Source: Populus alba (lineage: Eukaryota > Streptophyta > Magnoliopsida > Malpighiales > Salicaceae). Taken from it: 64,000 nt of DNA. Positions 50,960 through 63,424 of this stretch are shown piece by piece (position 1 is the first letter of the stretch; each line of letters starts with the position of its first letter). The stretch covers positions 11,044,204 through 11,108,203 of the forward strand of contig NC_133290.1 in the NCBI RefSeq assembly GCF_005239225.2, written 5' to 3'. The translations under genes were made by a program, and so were the position numbers. The notes beneath the pieces were generated by a model. The model had not been told where the DNA came from. It saw only the letters and a program-made list of their open reading frames with translations, and ran no database searches.

Positions 50960-52755
50960 AAACACATTTAGAGACATGAAAATTTTCATAAAGAAATGTT
51001 TGGAGACATGAAGATCTTGTCGTGGAGATTTTGCTAAAGATTTTTATTGGAAACATTTGAAATATAGAGAAAAATTATTTCTTTTATTGAAAAGTTCAAA
51101 AGATGGAGAAATTCCTAGAGATAATTTGAAGATTATATGATCTCAAGTAGATTATCAAATGTGTAGACTTTCTTCATTTCATGCTCATTTTTTTTCATGA
51201 ACTAGGAAGGTAACTTTTGGTGATCACTGTTATTTTTTTTTTTTCCAGGGTGTGGCATTCCTCAATACCATGCTTATGGTTATAGGTGTGAAAGACACAA
51301 CCTATTAGGGTTCCTTGTATTCACATTACTTTTCATGGGAGAAAGATATTGCAAAAATTATCTCTCTAATAATAACTAACACCTTAGTTTATATGGTGGC
51401 TAGAGCGATAGTCAAGAGCTCGAGGAATTAAGGCAATAACAAATGTGTCCTTTAATGCTCTTTTTAAATGCTTTAGTTGAATATTGGTGATGTTAGAGAG
51501 ATTCTCTTCGTGAGTGGAAACGAGGGTGACCTTATTTAGTCATATTGACTTCTTCCACCCTAATATTATCTTTCATGGATTGTTAGATGTTGAGGAGATT
51601 TCTTTCAAGGAGAGTGTGTAACATTTTCCATAGAGAATAATTGTATACTTTATATATTAGAGCTTATGTGGTGATGAGTTCTAAGAGTCTTTCATTTTTG
51701 AACATTTCTTAGTTGAAACTTTAGAAATAGACTTAGGTGCTCTCATTTTTTTGCTGTGTGATGGCAAAAAACTCAGTGGTACTATTTTTGGCTAAAATGC
51801 TTGCACTAAAGTGAGAGATGAGTTTGGAGCTAAAATCATGAAAATAAAGGATAGAGTCAAGCTCTAAACCATGGAAGAACTCTGCATATAACACTGTTGT
51901 CTTGTGTGAGAAGCTTTGGGATGCTTTTCATATTTTGTATATTCTATCGAGGGCCTGTAAGTCCCTTATTGTTTTTTTAAGATGGATGATGTAGCCGAAC
52001 TTATGGAAACTAAAGGTTCTAAGCATTTGAGTGAGAGTCTGCCATAATCAAATGAAGATTTGCCATAACCAACCATATGGATGGCCTAACAATTGCTTTT
52101 ATGGACCAATAAGATAGTTTAAGACCTTAGCGGAGATCTGATCATGCCAAACTAGGGTAGCGGCTTAAAATGACAATAATAAAAGATTTGACCATCAAAC
52201 CAAGCTAAAATTTTCCAGGTGATTCTATAGATAATTTTCCTTTTCAAAGTGACTTTATCTTTTATTGGACCATTGGTTCTCCCAAAATTAGGTCCAAAAG
52301 TTGTTGTTTATGTCAATTTTGTTATTTTTTCTAAGTTTTTTCATATTTATTATTTTAATTTAGATTTTGTGTTAATTTTCTTTATGCTTTCAGATTCTTA
52401 TTTGTTTTTTAAAGGTAGGATTTTATGGCTAATTTAAAGATCTTGTAAACCTTTAATAAGACAAATGCTACTAGAATTATATTTAAAAGAATAAAACTAT
52501 GAATTTATGGTTCACATTTGCAACCTTTTTTGTTTATCAAATCTTATAAAGAACAACCACAAAAGAATGATGTAAAAAAGAGAGAACGGGAAGCACTTTG
52601 CTATTTTTATATTGTTGTTGTCTTTAGAAATTTTTACAAGCATCATTGGCTTTTATGAAGACAATTTGAAAAGTTGAGTGTTCTAGTAAAGTGGAGATTC
52701 TCTTACTTGATGGGGGCTATGAAGGCTGTAAAGTCATGAATTTCATGTCATGCAT

Positions 52756-52796
<41 letters not shown>

Positions 52797-55140
52797 AAGG
52801 TAAATAAGTGTGACTCAAATAGAGATCGATGATGGCTAAATCCTCATTTGAAGCATCCCATATAAAAGCGATGGATGCAACTCATTTTGAGAGTATGAGT
52901 GTGAGCGTTACTTGTTTGCAATTCATTTTGTTCCTTTTAATCAATTGTCCTCACATATTAAGTGGTGTATGCATAGATCTTGTTGTTATTTAGGAGAAAG
53001 AATGCAAAAATATAGTTGAATAGTTACAACAATATTCATTAAACATCTGCACCTAATGGAAGAGTTGTTGGAGATTTAAGGGAGTCAGAGTCCTTGTGGT
53101 AGAGAGATCAATTACTCTTATTTGTCCTAGAGTTTTGTCAACCATTAAAGAGTTGTAGTGAGTAGTGAAAGGGAATGAATTGACTTTGTATTTATTTTTC
53201 ATGGATAATGTCATTATTGAAGTCATGAAAAAGTTTTACACAGGAATTGAACTTTCTAGGGGCTATAATCATGAGCTATGAAATGTGGGCTTAAATATGA
53301 GCTTGGTGTTTGGGCTTAGTGAATCCTAAAAAGCACAAGTTTCTTATAGAATGAGAGACTTTTCGATATTTAATTCGGTAGATGTGTAAGAGAATTAAAA
53401 AAATATATATATTAAATTTAAAAATATTCAATATAAGAAAGTTATTCCTTATTTATATGGCGACTCAATGTATTTACACATCTGGTTTACATTCATCTTG
53501 AAAAGTAAAGAACTGTATAATAGTTGATCGGTGGAAATGTTGATGAATACTGTTAATTATGTGTCTTGCACCGTTATTAAGATAAAGGTAGATGAATATT
53601 AGTAACTTGTTGGCTGGAATAGCCAAAGGTCAAAAAAAGAGAATCTCTCGTTGAAAGTATAAAAAAGTTTGTGTGTGGCTCTGTGTTGAGTTTTTGAGTC
53701 ATTGGAACTTGAAAAATATTCGATGGATGCTTATTGGACAGTACTTGTGGTGAGCAAGTGGGAGGAAAGTAATGCGCCACTGCCATTAGCTGAGAATTTT
53801 TTATAATGCTGGGCCGAGAAGTTTCGAGGTGGAATCAGGAGAAAGAAGACGACGCAGTCTTCACATTCAGGCCTGGCCCGAATAGTATGGGGTGAGCGCA
53901 AGCTTCGTGAAGGTGTTTTTTTATTTTTCTTGATAAAATATCGTGCACCACCGGAATATTTTAAAATGATGAACTGATGAAATGAACTGATACTGGATGA
54001 ATTTATTTTTAGAAGAATCTTGATTGATCTTAGTTTGGGGTTTACGTCGAGCTGGAATCTCCCTGTGGAGAATTTGGCCCTTTTTTCAAGGTAGCAATAC
54101 AGTAACCATCAATTTGTGTGTTTCCCTTGTTAGCTCTCAAGTTAAACAGCTCCAGTCCGCGACACTAATGGGTAGGAAAATGAATTAAAACAGTGAAGCA
54201 GTTTTGGAAGCACCCATGATGAGGAGGCTAGTGAACCTGTTTGATTAATAACGGGATTTTGACTTTAAACCTGATTGATTCTTGGTTAGGCATTTCCAGA
54301 ATCCCGTTTCCAATTCAGCTTGGATCTTCGACTCTTCTTTGGATTTATTTTGGAATTAAGGATGATGCTAGGAGTCATCCCTGATGAAATATCGTTGGAC
54401 TTGAGCATTTGGGGTAGAGGCTCAATTCCCACCTACACAATCGCTGCTTCTGGCTTTTGCTTTGTCTTTCCGGTGGTGCACCGCTTCTCTTTGAGGTTGA
54501 CTTGCTAGCTCAGCTGTTTTTGGAATTGTTACTAACCTCATTAACTATATCACTCTCCTTTAAACTCACTACCACTTGCTGTGGTTCACTTGACTCTGCA
54601 AAATCATTATATCCTGGTCTTCAGCTTCACTCATGGGCTGGTGTTTCATGTTTGGAGTGCTGAGAGGATAAACCACTGCAGTTTTGATCTCACAAGCTAT
54701 AGAAACGAAAGTAGGGCGGATTTCACAGTCCCTGCGACCTGTTTCTAGCTTGCGTGATAGCTTGAGTTTAGAAATAGACTGCTGTACTCCTATACTAAGA
54801 GGTTATGTTCATCAGATCAATTCTTTGATTCCTTATAGTCTGCATATACAACTGGACATATATATTTGATGAATTTTTAGAGGTCGTCATGCATATGCCT
54901 AACATCTTTTACATATCAATATATGACGTTGATCGATTGAAAAAAAAAGGTGTTACCACAAGTATAATACAGTCCTAAACAAACAGAGTGTAGTAATTGA
55001 ATTATGTATTGAATGAACAGACATAAGATTTCATGGAGATTCTTCGAAGATCTACGATCTTCATAGTTTTAAGAGCACAAGAGAATCTGCAATAACTTTA
55101 TATATGTGGACATGTAGATGTAGATAGTTAATTAACTTAA
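50960..55140. other. Intergenic, no gene recognised
   Basis: I found no supportable gene. Bases 54,160-54,880 are less AT-rich and contain short open frames on both strands, but with no family resemblance and no splice-linked partner. They may be a decayed gene or a non-coding transcript. A 34-base poly(T) run is listed separately. Confidence 0.4.
52759..52792. repeat. Poly(T) tract of 34 bases
   Basis: This is an uninterrupted T run. It could be the poly(A) tail of a minus-strand retroposed sequence lying at higher coordinates, or simple slippage. No SINE or LINE body was recognised beside it. Confidence 0.8.
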
Positions 55141-55198
55141 CAAAGAAAGAAATAAGCTTACATAATTGTGTGTGTGTATATATGTGACATCTCTCTAG

Positions 55199-55873
55199 CT
55201 ACCAGCCAACCCCGTGATGAAGCTGACCAGCCATAGCTATATTGCCATTCCTGTCTCCATGATCGCGTATCTTATTCATGTTGAAATCACCAACCATCAA
55301 ACTCTCTTGATAGCCAAGGAACCTTGTGTTTTGTCCATAGCTCTTGGCTGTTACTTCCGTGCCGAGTGAGTAGAGTCCGGCGCCGTTACAACTCTGAAGA
55401 TCCATCGCAGTTGATAGAGAAGGAGAACCATTGACTTTGATAGTTTCATGAGTACCAAGAGAACCATGGTTAGTGGGAGATAACTGGTCCTCTTGTCTAG
55501 CCATGGAATTTTTCTCTCCCTCAGTATCTCTATACTTGTTGAGATAAACCTTCAAGGGTCCAACGTAATTCTCAAACCCTAGCGTGATCATAGCCCACAA
55601 AAGATCATCACCGTTTATAGTCTTCCTCTTCTCTCGTTGACACTTGTCGGATGCTTCGCCTGTGATGAAGCTTATGAACTCAGAGACACACTCTTGGACG
55701 GTTTCCTTGGCTTCTTTGGATATTTTTGCATTTGCTGGGAGGGATTTCTTCATGATCCGGCTTACGTTGGCGATGGGGAGGAATCGGTCCTGCTCTAATT
55801 TGGAAGAGCTTTCTGACATGCTCTCAGACAAGGGGCTTCCAATTGGGCTGATCTGGGTCCTTTTTCCTTTCAT
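55199..55873 (-). CDS. NF-YB transcription factor subunit (non-LEC1 type)
   Basis: A single-exon gene of 224 aa if translation starts at MKGKRTQ (55,873). Residues about 29-117 form the histone-fold domain: [60 protein letters not shown] and then [24 protein letters not shown] dimerises with NF-YC and, with NF-YA, binds CCAAT boxes. The Lys in KISKEAKE, where LEC1 and L1L carry Asp, marks it as non-LEC1. The [10 protein letters not shown] end is most like Arabidopsis NF-YB7. The tail is Ser/Gly/Asn-rich. An in-frame Met at 55,975 would add 34 residues, including a Ser/Leu run. I prefer the inner start because a TATA-like box at 55,991-56,000 would place transcription initiation below 55,975. 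The exact NF-YB number is uncertain. Confidence 0.93.
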   Translation of the reverse strand: MKGKRTQISPIGSPLSESMSESSSKLEQDRFLPIANVSRIMKKSLPANAKISKEAKETVQECVSEFISFITGEASDKCQREKRKTINGDDLLWAMITLGFENYVGPLKVYLNKYRDTEGEKNSMARQEDQLSPTNHGSLGTHETIKVNGSPSLSTAMDLQSCNGAGLYSLGTEVTAKSYGQNTRFLGYQESLMVGDFNMNKIRDHGDRNGNIAMAGQLHHGVGW

Positions 55874-55990
55874 TTTAGGCAACCAAATATACAGGAGAAG
55901 AGAAGATGATGATGAGGCTGGAGAAGAGAGGGAACAGGTGTTTTTTTTGCTTGAAGCTTTGGTTGTAGAATCCAACGATAGGGGTCTGGG

Positions 55991-56000
55991 CTTTTATGCA
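55991..56000 (-). promoter_or_regulatory. TATA-like box of the NF-YB gene
   Basis: TGCATAAAAG on the minus strand lies about 120 bp upstream of the preferred start codon. Usual plant spacing (25-35 bp) puts transcription start near 55,960-55,966, downstream of the more distal in-frame ATG at 55,975. This is a sequence-only prediction. Confidence 0.4.
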
Positions 56001-56224
56001 AGGAGAGGTAGGGTAAAGAGGCCAAAAATATAAAAAAGTGGAAAGGCGGTCTTGATGTGGACAGAAAAGGAAAGAAACCAAGCACTTGAGAGATCAGAAC
56101 CATTGCAAAGAATGGTTTGTGAAGTATGGAATCTTGATTAAAAGTAAGAACTATTAAAAGTATGGAATCTTGTGCAAGGTGTTTCATGGGGAACAAGGGC
56201 ATATTACCTAGTTTTGCCACTCTC

Positions 56225-56690
56225 TACTTTTATTACACGCTACCCTTGTAGGTTTCATTGATTTTTGTCAAAATTACTGAACCTTAAGTTTAACTGGTAA
56301 TGTTTTGGACCACAAACAAACATTTCTAGTTATCAACCCAAATCATTAGAGAAAAGTGCATGCGTGCGAACAAAGTATGGCTCTAGAGAGGAAAAAAAAA
56401 AAGGTGAACCGAGCATCATGTCACATTCACATGTTCCTTTTCTTGTAATTCTCAGTAATTAATTTCATCTGTTTCAACAGTAAGGTAGTATATAATGACT
56501 TGATTTAGATTTTCACTGCGGGCAGTAATAGAATTTCTTCTGAGGATAAAAGAAAATGTTCAGGTATTGATTGATAATATATATGTCTTTTAAAAAAAGA
56601 AATATTGATTTTAACTAAAGATATTTTGATTAAATACTTAGGTGAAAAAAATATTTAATGTACCTGGATTAACTTGAGCTAACCTGTAAA
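56225..56690. other. Upstream flank of NF-YB, nothing recognised
   Basis: No gene or defined repeat is seen; it is AT-rich with a short A run. Confidence 0.5.
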
Positions 56691-56707
56691 CTCGTGAGGA
56701 TAATCGT

Positions 56708-57166
56708 GAAAAACAAATTAGAAAGCTCAATCCTGAATCAACTCAATATTGAAAGATGAAATCAGTAAAAAAAATATTTGATTAAAAAACAGAGTGAACT
56801 TGAGTCAATCAAACAAACACGCGATGAAAGTTATGCATGTTACTAGATTAAATTTTTTTTTTATCTCAAAGATTATTTTTCATTTAATTACATGACAATA
56901 AAGCGCATAATATTTTTTTTTGTGCGAAACAATATATCTGAAAAATAAATTAGAATGCTCAATCCCGAATCAACTCAATATTGAAAGATAAAATCAGTGA
57001 AAAAAACATTTGATTAAAAAAAGAATGAACTTGAGTCAATCAAACAAACACGTGATGAAAGTTATGCATGTTGCTAGATTAATTTTTTTTTTATCCCAAA
57101 GATTTTTTTTCATTTAATTACATGACAATAAAGAGCATATATTTTTTTTTTGTGCGAAACAATATT
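56708..57166 (-). repeat. 232-bp tandem duplication of a dispersed repeat
   Basis: Copy 1 (56,708 to about 56,934) and copy 2 (56,940-57,166) both run from GAAAAAYAAATTAGAA to GTGCGAAACAATA with about 90 percent identity by eye. Each contains CTCAATCCTGAATCAACTC or a variant, then AATATTGAAAGATGAAATC. Reverse-complemented, this is the GATTTCATC...AATATTGAGTTGATT core of the family seen at 25.6 and 62.7 kb. Confidence 0.9.
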
Positions 57167-57179
57167 TTTTTTAAAAGTA

Positions 57180-60100
57180 AAAAAACCATGATAGACACGT
57201 GGAGTGGAGCTGACATATCAAAGTTACATCATTGACAATAAAATATGAAATTGCATTATTTTAGGTTTGAGTTAAATAAGAAAATATCATCGATAAAAAA
57301 AGGATGAAATTGTATTTGTCTTAAAGTGAGGGATAAAAAAAGCATTAATGTAAATATATAATTTCAATGAGAATTATTTTAAAAGGGTATTAAGGAGTCA
57401 ATTGAACAATGAAAAATTTAATGTAACAATTAAAATTGGTTAAAAGAATGAAGGGGCCAATTTAAGGACATTAAAATACTTAGGGACCAATTTGTAAATA
57501 AGCAAAATAAAGGGTATAAATACACTTTCTTTCTTCTCTTGATTTTTCCTCCAAATTCTTGACAAATGCATTGAGAAAGAAGTGATTTTAAGAAATCAAG
57601 AAGGTTAAAGAGTGCTTATAGAGAGAAAATGAGTGAGTGATTTAGAGGGTTTATAAGGTTTGGAAAAGAGGTTTTGGTGCAGATAGAGAGAGGAAAGCAA
57701 AGGTGAAGGAAAACTTGAATTTTCATTGAAAAATTCTCTTTGATTCATAGTTTGTTTTAAGGTATGAATAAACTTTATTGGTTTGGTTTTTAAGAATTTA
57801 GGATATTGAGAAACAATAGGCTAGATATTATGACTTTATTCGCCACTCATCGACTTGCAATTCCGAGTCAAGGGGTTTAGGCTTGCACATCTAGGCCTTT
57901 TTTTTTCTTATTTAAAGGGGTGGATGATGACATGTTGCTTGCCAAGATAATGACACATTGTAAAAATGATGATTAATCTGGCAATATCAAGGCTTAAAAA
58001 ACAACACCCATAATTCTCTCCTCACCGAGTGTAACCTACTGATATCAATTTCAACCACTTTAGTGGCTGAAATAGGTGTAAATGATGATTTTCCCTTTCC
58101 AAGCTAGAATTCGGCGAGCCCCCCCTCACTCTCTACTCTCATAGAAAATAATGATTGAAAAATAAGAAAAATAAATTTTAGTATCAAAATTGAATTTTTG
58201 AAAACTAAAGGGACCGATCATTTATAAATTGAAAAAGATGGGGGAATAAAATAAATTTTTTTGTATGAAATTCAAATCCTCCATCCTATTTTATTCATCA
58301 TTTTCATTTTGATCCTCTAACTTTCAATCCAACGTTTCCTCTAAAAAAAATATACAATTGGGTGCAAATTTAGGTTAAAAAAGGTTTAATTATGTAAAAA
58401 AAAATTTGAGGATCAAATTAATTTTTTTTTAAAAATTAACTATTTCAATCTACACTAATTTAGGAAAGAATGCAAGGTGAAATTTACTACAGTAAAGACC
58501 CTACATGTCATAGTGTGTTGTTAATCCTACACGAAAGTTTATTTGACTGTTGACAAGCCATTTATTAGAGTAGTATTCATTCCTCCTAAAATGCAAGCAA
58601 AATTTAATCTCGAGGAATTGGCCTGGTTGTCAAGGAAATATTTTCATTTTCTTAATTTCTTGAATTCAAACACAGAAAAATTTATTTCAATTATATCAAT
58701 TTGATATAAAAGTTGCGTGTTTAAAATCGTCTAAAAAACAAACTTTTTTTTTTAATTAACGTGTAAACTAGTTCAAATATACAGTTTATCATTACTAGAC
58801 ACACACAAACATACAATTTTAAGTGACTTTGATTCCCAATTAAGCTAGATAAAGCTAGCAACATCCTCTCACATTTTGCTTGATAAACATGAAATGTATG
58901 CTATTTGAGCCACCCTAATTATACCAAATGAATAAATGGTAGAATAAATCCTACCTATGGATTGGACATCCATGGAAGCTAGCAAACTTCCCTCCCCCCC
59001 TCCCCCCTCCTTCTTCATGCACACATATATTCGTATATGAAAGCTCTATCTTTTTCCTTTTTTTTTTTTCTTTTCTGATTTTGGATCAGAGTTCTCTTAA
59101 TAATATTAGCCTTTAATTCATATCAATGGACATGGTATCTTTGCACGGCTTAAAAAAGAGAGGAAGCAAAGGCCAAAAGGTGGCAAGGGTGGCTCTAGCA
59201 CATATGCCTAATCACTTTGCTTTTCTTTTGTTCCTGTTATGTTTCTCGAGATTCTCTTGTATCGCATCTATGAAATGCTTCAAAACATCAACAGTTACTC
59301 TCTTAAGGCAGCCATTGATTTTTCCTTAATGTTTTTTGTTAATTTTCAAGTATGCAAGTCATCCTCAATATGCATGATTGGTAGGAAGAAATGTCAGCAA
59401 TTTAGTATTTTGAAAACAAAAATGGAAGCCTCGAGCTCTTCCCTGTCATTTCCTTGATCGACAAATCACATTTCTAGGCTAATTTTTCTTAGTACAAAGA
59501 AAGAAGAAATCTAATTTTGAAAGCTCTAAACTTTTTTTGTTCCTGTTTACCTTCTTTTTCTTCAAGGAAAAAGTCTTGTGCCAAGTGAGTTATAAGAGTT
59601 AGAAATTCACAAGCTATCGAGGAATAAAACTTGACCCAAAACTTTTTTGTCAGGATACAAATATTCAATATGTCCCTAAAATTAATCTACCCTAATTTTC
59701 ATGTTGAACCTTAAAATATAGTATTTGTTTTCTCTCTTAAAATCCCATGATATCTTGTTTGAAACTCCAGTTAATTGAAACCTGGAGCTGTACACACACA
59801 CACCCATTCCAATTTAGCAAATTGAATATGATCTTTTCAAATGGCCATGGCTTGTGCAGCACATCAACCAAACCTCTAAATTTCATTTTTAAATCACAGT
59901 TCGCATTAATTTATTGACTATATAAACTCAAATATAAATATATGTTTCATAACATCTGTAGCAGGATCATGACAAGTGGCTTCTTTAGCACCTACCTTTA
60001 CCTGTTCCACAGCTAGAACATGATTTAAAAATGGCATGGACTGTCTCCAACTTCCTGTCTCCTCAATAAAGTAAGAACTAAAGTCTCAAGTCCAGCAGTC

Positions 60101-60950
60101 AACATGCAATTATATATGGGCTTACAGCATGTTATCTGAATGAAAACTATGTCTTAAAAACCTTGATTGATTAAAAGATTAGCTAGGGTTTGACATAAAC
60201 TGGCGGTGCGAGCTTCGTTTCAATCCCGGGCCTGATTTAATAATCAGTTTGAATGATCTTGCTTGAATAAACATGCTGAAACACATAAAATATGTTGTTG
60301 GAAAAGCCCAAAGTTGTCTGGATATTGGTGAGCGAAAGCATCCAAACAAAAGATACTGATCACCTAAGACAATCTTAGAATCTCAACAAGGCAGGCTTTA
60401 ATTGGCGATGATATGATCATAGGATTGAGCTTTGACTCTATTATATTGCACGTTAAGGATGTTTCAAAGAAAATTATGACCATTTTTGCTGAATATATTA
60501 CTACTATTTTGACCATTTTGAATGCGTATCACTTTCTGCTAAAAGAACATATATACAAACAATATACGATGTCACTTGTAAGGTTTATACATGTGAGTTG
60601 GGCAATTTTCTTTTATTCCGTGTCTTGATGTCTCCTTAGATTAAGAATATGTTGAATCAACACTTTCTGAAGAAAAAAAAATAAAATTGAACGCAAAGGC
60701 ACAGAAACCTAAATATATTGAGGAGGGGCTAAAACCAATTTGGTACAATGGTACGGTGACTTGAACCACACCTTGATTTGCTTTCTTTTTCCTTCTTAAC
60801 CTAAAAACACACGGATCTTCCTTGAGATGTTACGCAAAAATTTGAGTTGATTGATTCTAATTAATTAAAGATTTTATTTAAGATTATAGTTATTAAACTT
60901 GGCCCGGCAGATCGATCCAGTGGCTGGATCGGTCTGGGTTTATTAAAAGA
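57180..60950. other. Intergenic, no gene recognised
   Basis: No supportable gene. Bases 57,460-58,100 include a TATAAATAC-like TATA motif at 57,515-57,523 followed by moderately complex sequence, possibly an LTR or a non-coding transcript. A pyrimidine-rich run (about 58,988-59,010) and a 67-codon frame at 59,126-59,329 with a hydrophobic middle were noted, but neither is a confident gene. Confidence 0.4.
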
Positions 60951-60962
60951 TCAGTTGTTACG

Positions 60963-61159
60963 TATCAAAATTTGAACTTCAATTATTTTCTTTTCTTTTC
61001 TTTTCTTTTTTTATTGTCAAATAACAAGATATTAATAAACCAAAATATGTAACAAAAAATTCCAGTTTAACCACCTTTTTGTTTTTTTTTTAATAATTTG
61101 TTATCTGATAGTAAAAAGAAAAGGAAAGAAAAGAAATGAAATTCAAATTTTGACATGTG
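60963..61159. repeat. Foldback: long imperfect inverted repeat
   Basis: The left arm (60,963 to about 61,040) begins TATCAAAATTTGAACTTCA. The right arm, read backwards from about 61,159, gives TGTCAAAATTTGAATTTCA. Both continue through a TTTTCTTTT-type pyrimidine run and then ATCAGATAACAAATTATTAA (right) versus GTCAAATAACAAGATATTAA (left). The arms are about 75 nt at roughly 80 percent complementarity, around a loop of about 45 nt. It may be a foldback MITE or a hairpin-forming transcript; no target duplication was identified. Confidence 0.65.
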
Positions 61160-61675
61160 GCAATCTAACTGGGTGCTATGTATCAAACCTTAATTATGCT
61201 CAGTATGCTATTTAAATGAAAACATAAGAAGCAAAGAAAATAAAATAGAAGGACGTAATAAATCAAAATAACAGTAGAAGGATATAGTGAATTAAATTGA
61301 TATATTACAAGGACATTTTCATTATTTATATACGTAGGCTGCGGGGGAGGGTGACCTGTCATCCCCAAGTTGGAGATGGTCCCTTAAATTTAATGAGCTT
61401 TTCAAAAACGTTTTGCTATTTTATATGAAGTGGCACCTCCAAAATTAAAAATTTACTTATGAGCCCTTAATAATATGCAACTCCAACCTATGTACTTTAC
61501 TAGATCATTGTGAGCGCTATAATATAGGTCAGATAAAAAAAATTTAGATGTAAAAAAAAATTTCAATGTTAATGTGTTTTTTATTTGAAAAAAAATCTAA
61601 ATTATATAAAGATTGATCTCATCGACTTATTATGTATAAAAAATATAGCTCGATTAAAAAACAAAATCAAGACAA

Positions 61676-61679
<4 letters not shown>
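61160..61679. other. Intergenic, nothing recognised
   Basis: AT-rich with no gene or clear repeat. Confidence 0.5.

Positions 61680-61725
<46 letters not shown>
61680..61725. repeat. (AT)n microsatellite
   Basis: About 23 AT units in succession. Confidence 0.95.
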
Positions 61726-61726
<1 letters not shown>

Positions 61727-61734
61727 AAACGATA

Positions 61735-62040
61735 ATATATTAGATCAACTCAATGTTAAAGGATGAATTTGAAAACAAAATAAAATTATGAAGCTCAATT
61801 CTCAATCAACCGAATATTAAAGGTTAAAATTAAAAAAAAAATCAATTAAAAAAATAACATAAAAAACCATCTAAGTTAATCAACTAAACTCGTAATCTAA
61901 GTCATGAGACTGAGATAATCTAAAAAAATACAAACCAAAATAAATTATGAAGTTTAATTATCAATCAACCCAATATTAAAGGATGAAATTAAAAAAAAAA
62001 CCTCAAGTTAATCAACCTAACCAGCTATAAACCCCTGACC
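61735..62040 (-). repeat. Dispersed 'TTTCATCCT' repeat block, minus orientation
   Basis: At least three diverged units of the family core occur: ATCAACTCAATGTTAAAGGATGA near 61,744, TCAATCAACCGAATATTAAAGG near 61,803 and ATCAATCAACCCAATATTAA near 61,960. These are the reverse complement of the TTAATATTGGTTGATTGAT-type core found at 63.6 kb. No coding content is present. Confidence 0.65.
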
Positions 62041-62689
62041 TAAAAATTAATAAATCAGAGTTAAATAAAGTAATTTTTAATTGAAAAATGATAAATTAAA
62101 AGGAAAATTGTTGTGAATTAAGATGAACATCTCCAATAAATTAACTTAATTATTTGGATGAGATAAAATAATAAAATCAGTACATGAAATGTAAATAAAT
62201 TGCGTAAACTTCTAGATTGAGTAAAATAATTTTGCCTTTAGAAAATAACTAAGAAATCATTCTATTTGGGGTAATTAAGTAATTTTGCAATGGTCCATTT
62301 TACATTCAAAAATTTAAAGGGGACAATGATATCTTTTTATTTTATAATGTGCAGTGAAAAGACTTTTATACCGTCAAATTAAAAAAAATTAAAAATCTAC
62401 AATCAGAGATGTTTTGGTCTTTTACATTTATAATGAATATAAAATGACTTAAATGCCCTTAAGAGTGGATTTTTTATGTCTTACATTTAGGGGCAATTAT
62501 ATAATTTAATTTATACATAAATTATTAAAAAAGGTTGTTGACATGCATGTGCAGGGCCTATCAGTGTCTTTCACGACCATGTTTGATTGGTCTTGGTACC
62601 ACCTTATCGGGAAGTCAATGTTTGTATCCAAAGACCGTTGAATTTGCCTCTATTGGCCTTTTTTTTTTTTTTTTCTTTTTTTTCCCTCT
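62041..62689. other. Intergenic, nothing recognised
   Basis: No gene is seen. A GC-richer patch at 62,545-62,660 has no recognised content. Confidence 0.5.
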
Positions 62690-63384
62690 CTCCTCCCTCG
62701 AAATTCATGCTTGACATTGAAAATTTCAAGGTAATCCCCTTAGTTTGAGATATTTAAACATTAATCATCATTCTTTTAATTTGTATTTTTTGTCGTAGAC
62801 CTTTTTGTAAGTATTGATTTTTCTTTTCAATTTAGCCTTTTAATCCAAAATTATTCATCCTCTCATTTTTTTTCCAAATCTTATCATCATTATTATAATT
62901 GCTATTTTTTCTTTTGAATCTTTTTTTGTGATTGAATTATTTTTTCAATTTCAATTAGACATTCGATTTAATGAGTTTAGAGCTTCTTGGTTTTTCAAGG
63001 TTTGCTGTTTCCAATCAAATGGTTTAGTTCACGAGTTTTATGAGTTATAACAGATTCACATCGTTTTTTCACTTAATTTTATTTTTATCTCATTACATAG
63101 TTTTAATTTTAAAAAAATTGTTTTCATCACTTGATATTAGTTTTTTCTCATTCGAATATTGATTTTTCTCTTTTTTTTTTTGAAAAAAAACAAATGTGAC
63201 CGTGTCGCCTGAACATCATTTTTTTTCTCAATTTTTTTTTATCCAACCTGTGGTGGAGTATAAGTCACATAATTATTTAACATGTACTAGTAGGTCTTGG
63301 TATTTCATTGCAATAATGAACAATGAATTGCTAAGGTCTTTTTCACTTTGGTCTTTAAAATGTTTTAGGACTTTTTTTTTATTA

Positions 63385-63424
<40 letters not shown>

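Noticed and set aside
53577..54869. Small open frames on both strands upstream of NF-YB
   Set aside because: No family resemblance and no splice-compatible neighbours; reported only as an unassigned stretch.
59126..59329. 67-codon frame with a hydrophobic middle (possible small secreted peptide)
   Set aside because: The hydrophobic stretch starts more than 30 residues from the first Met, with no peptide-family motif and no regulatory context.
60200..60240. TTCGTTTCAATCCCGGGC, slightly like a tRNA T-arm
   Set aside because: No matching acceptor stem, D-arm or anticodon arm can be placed at the right spacing.
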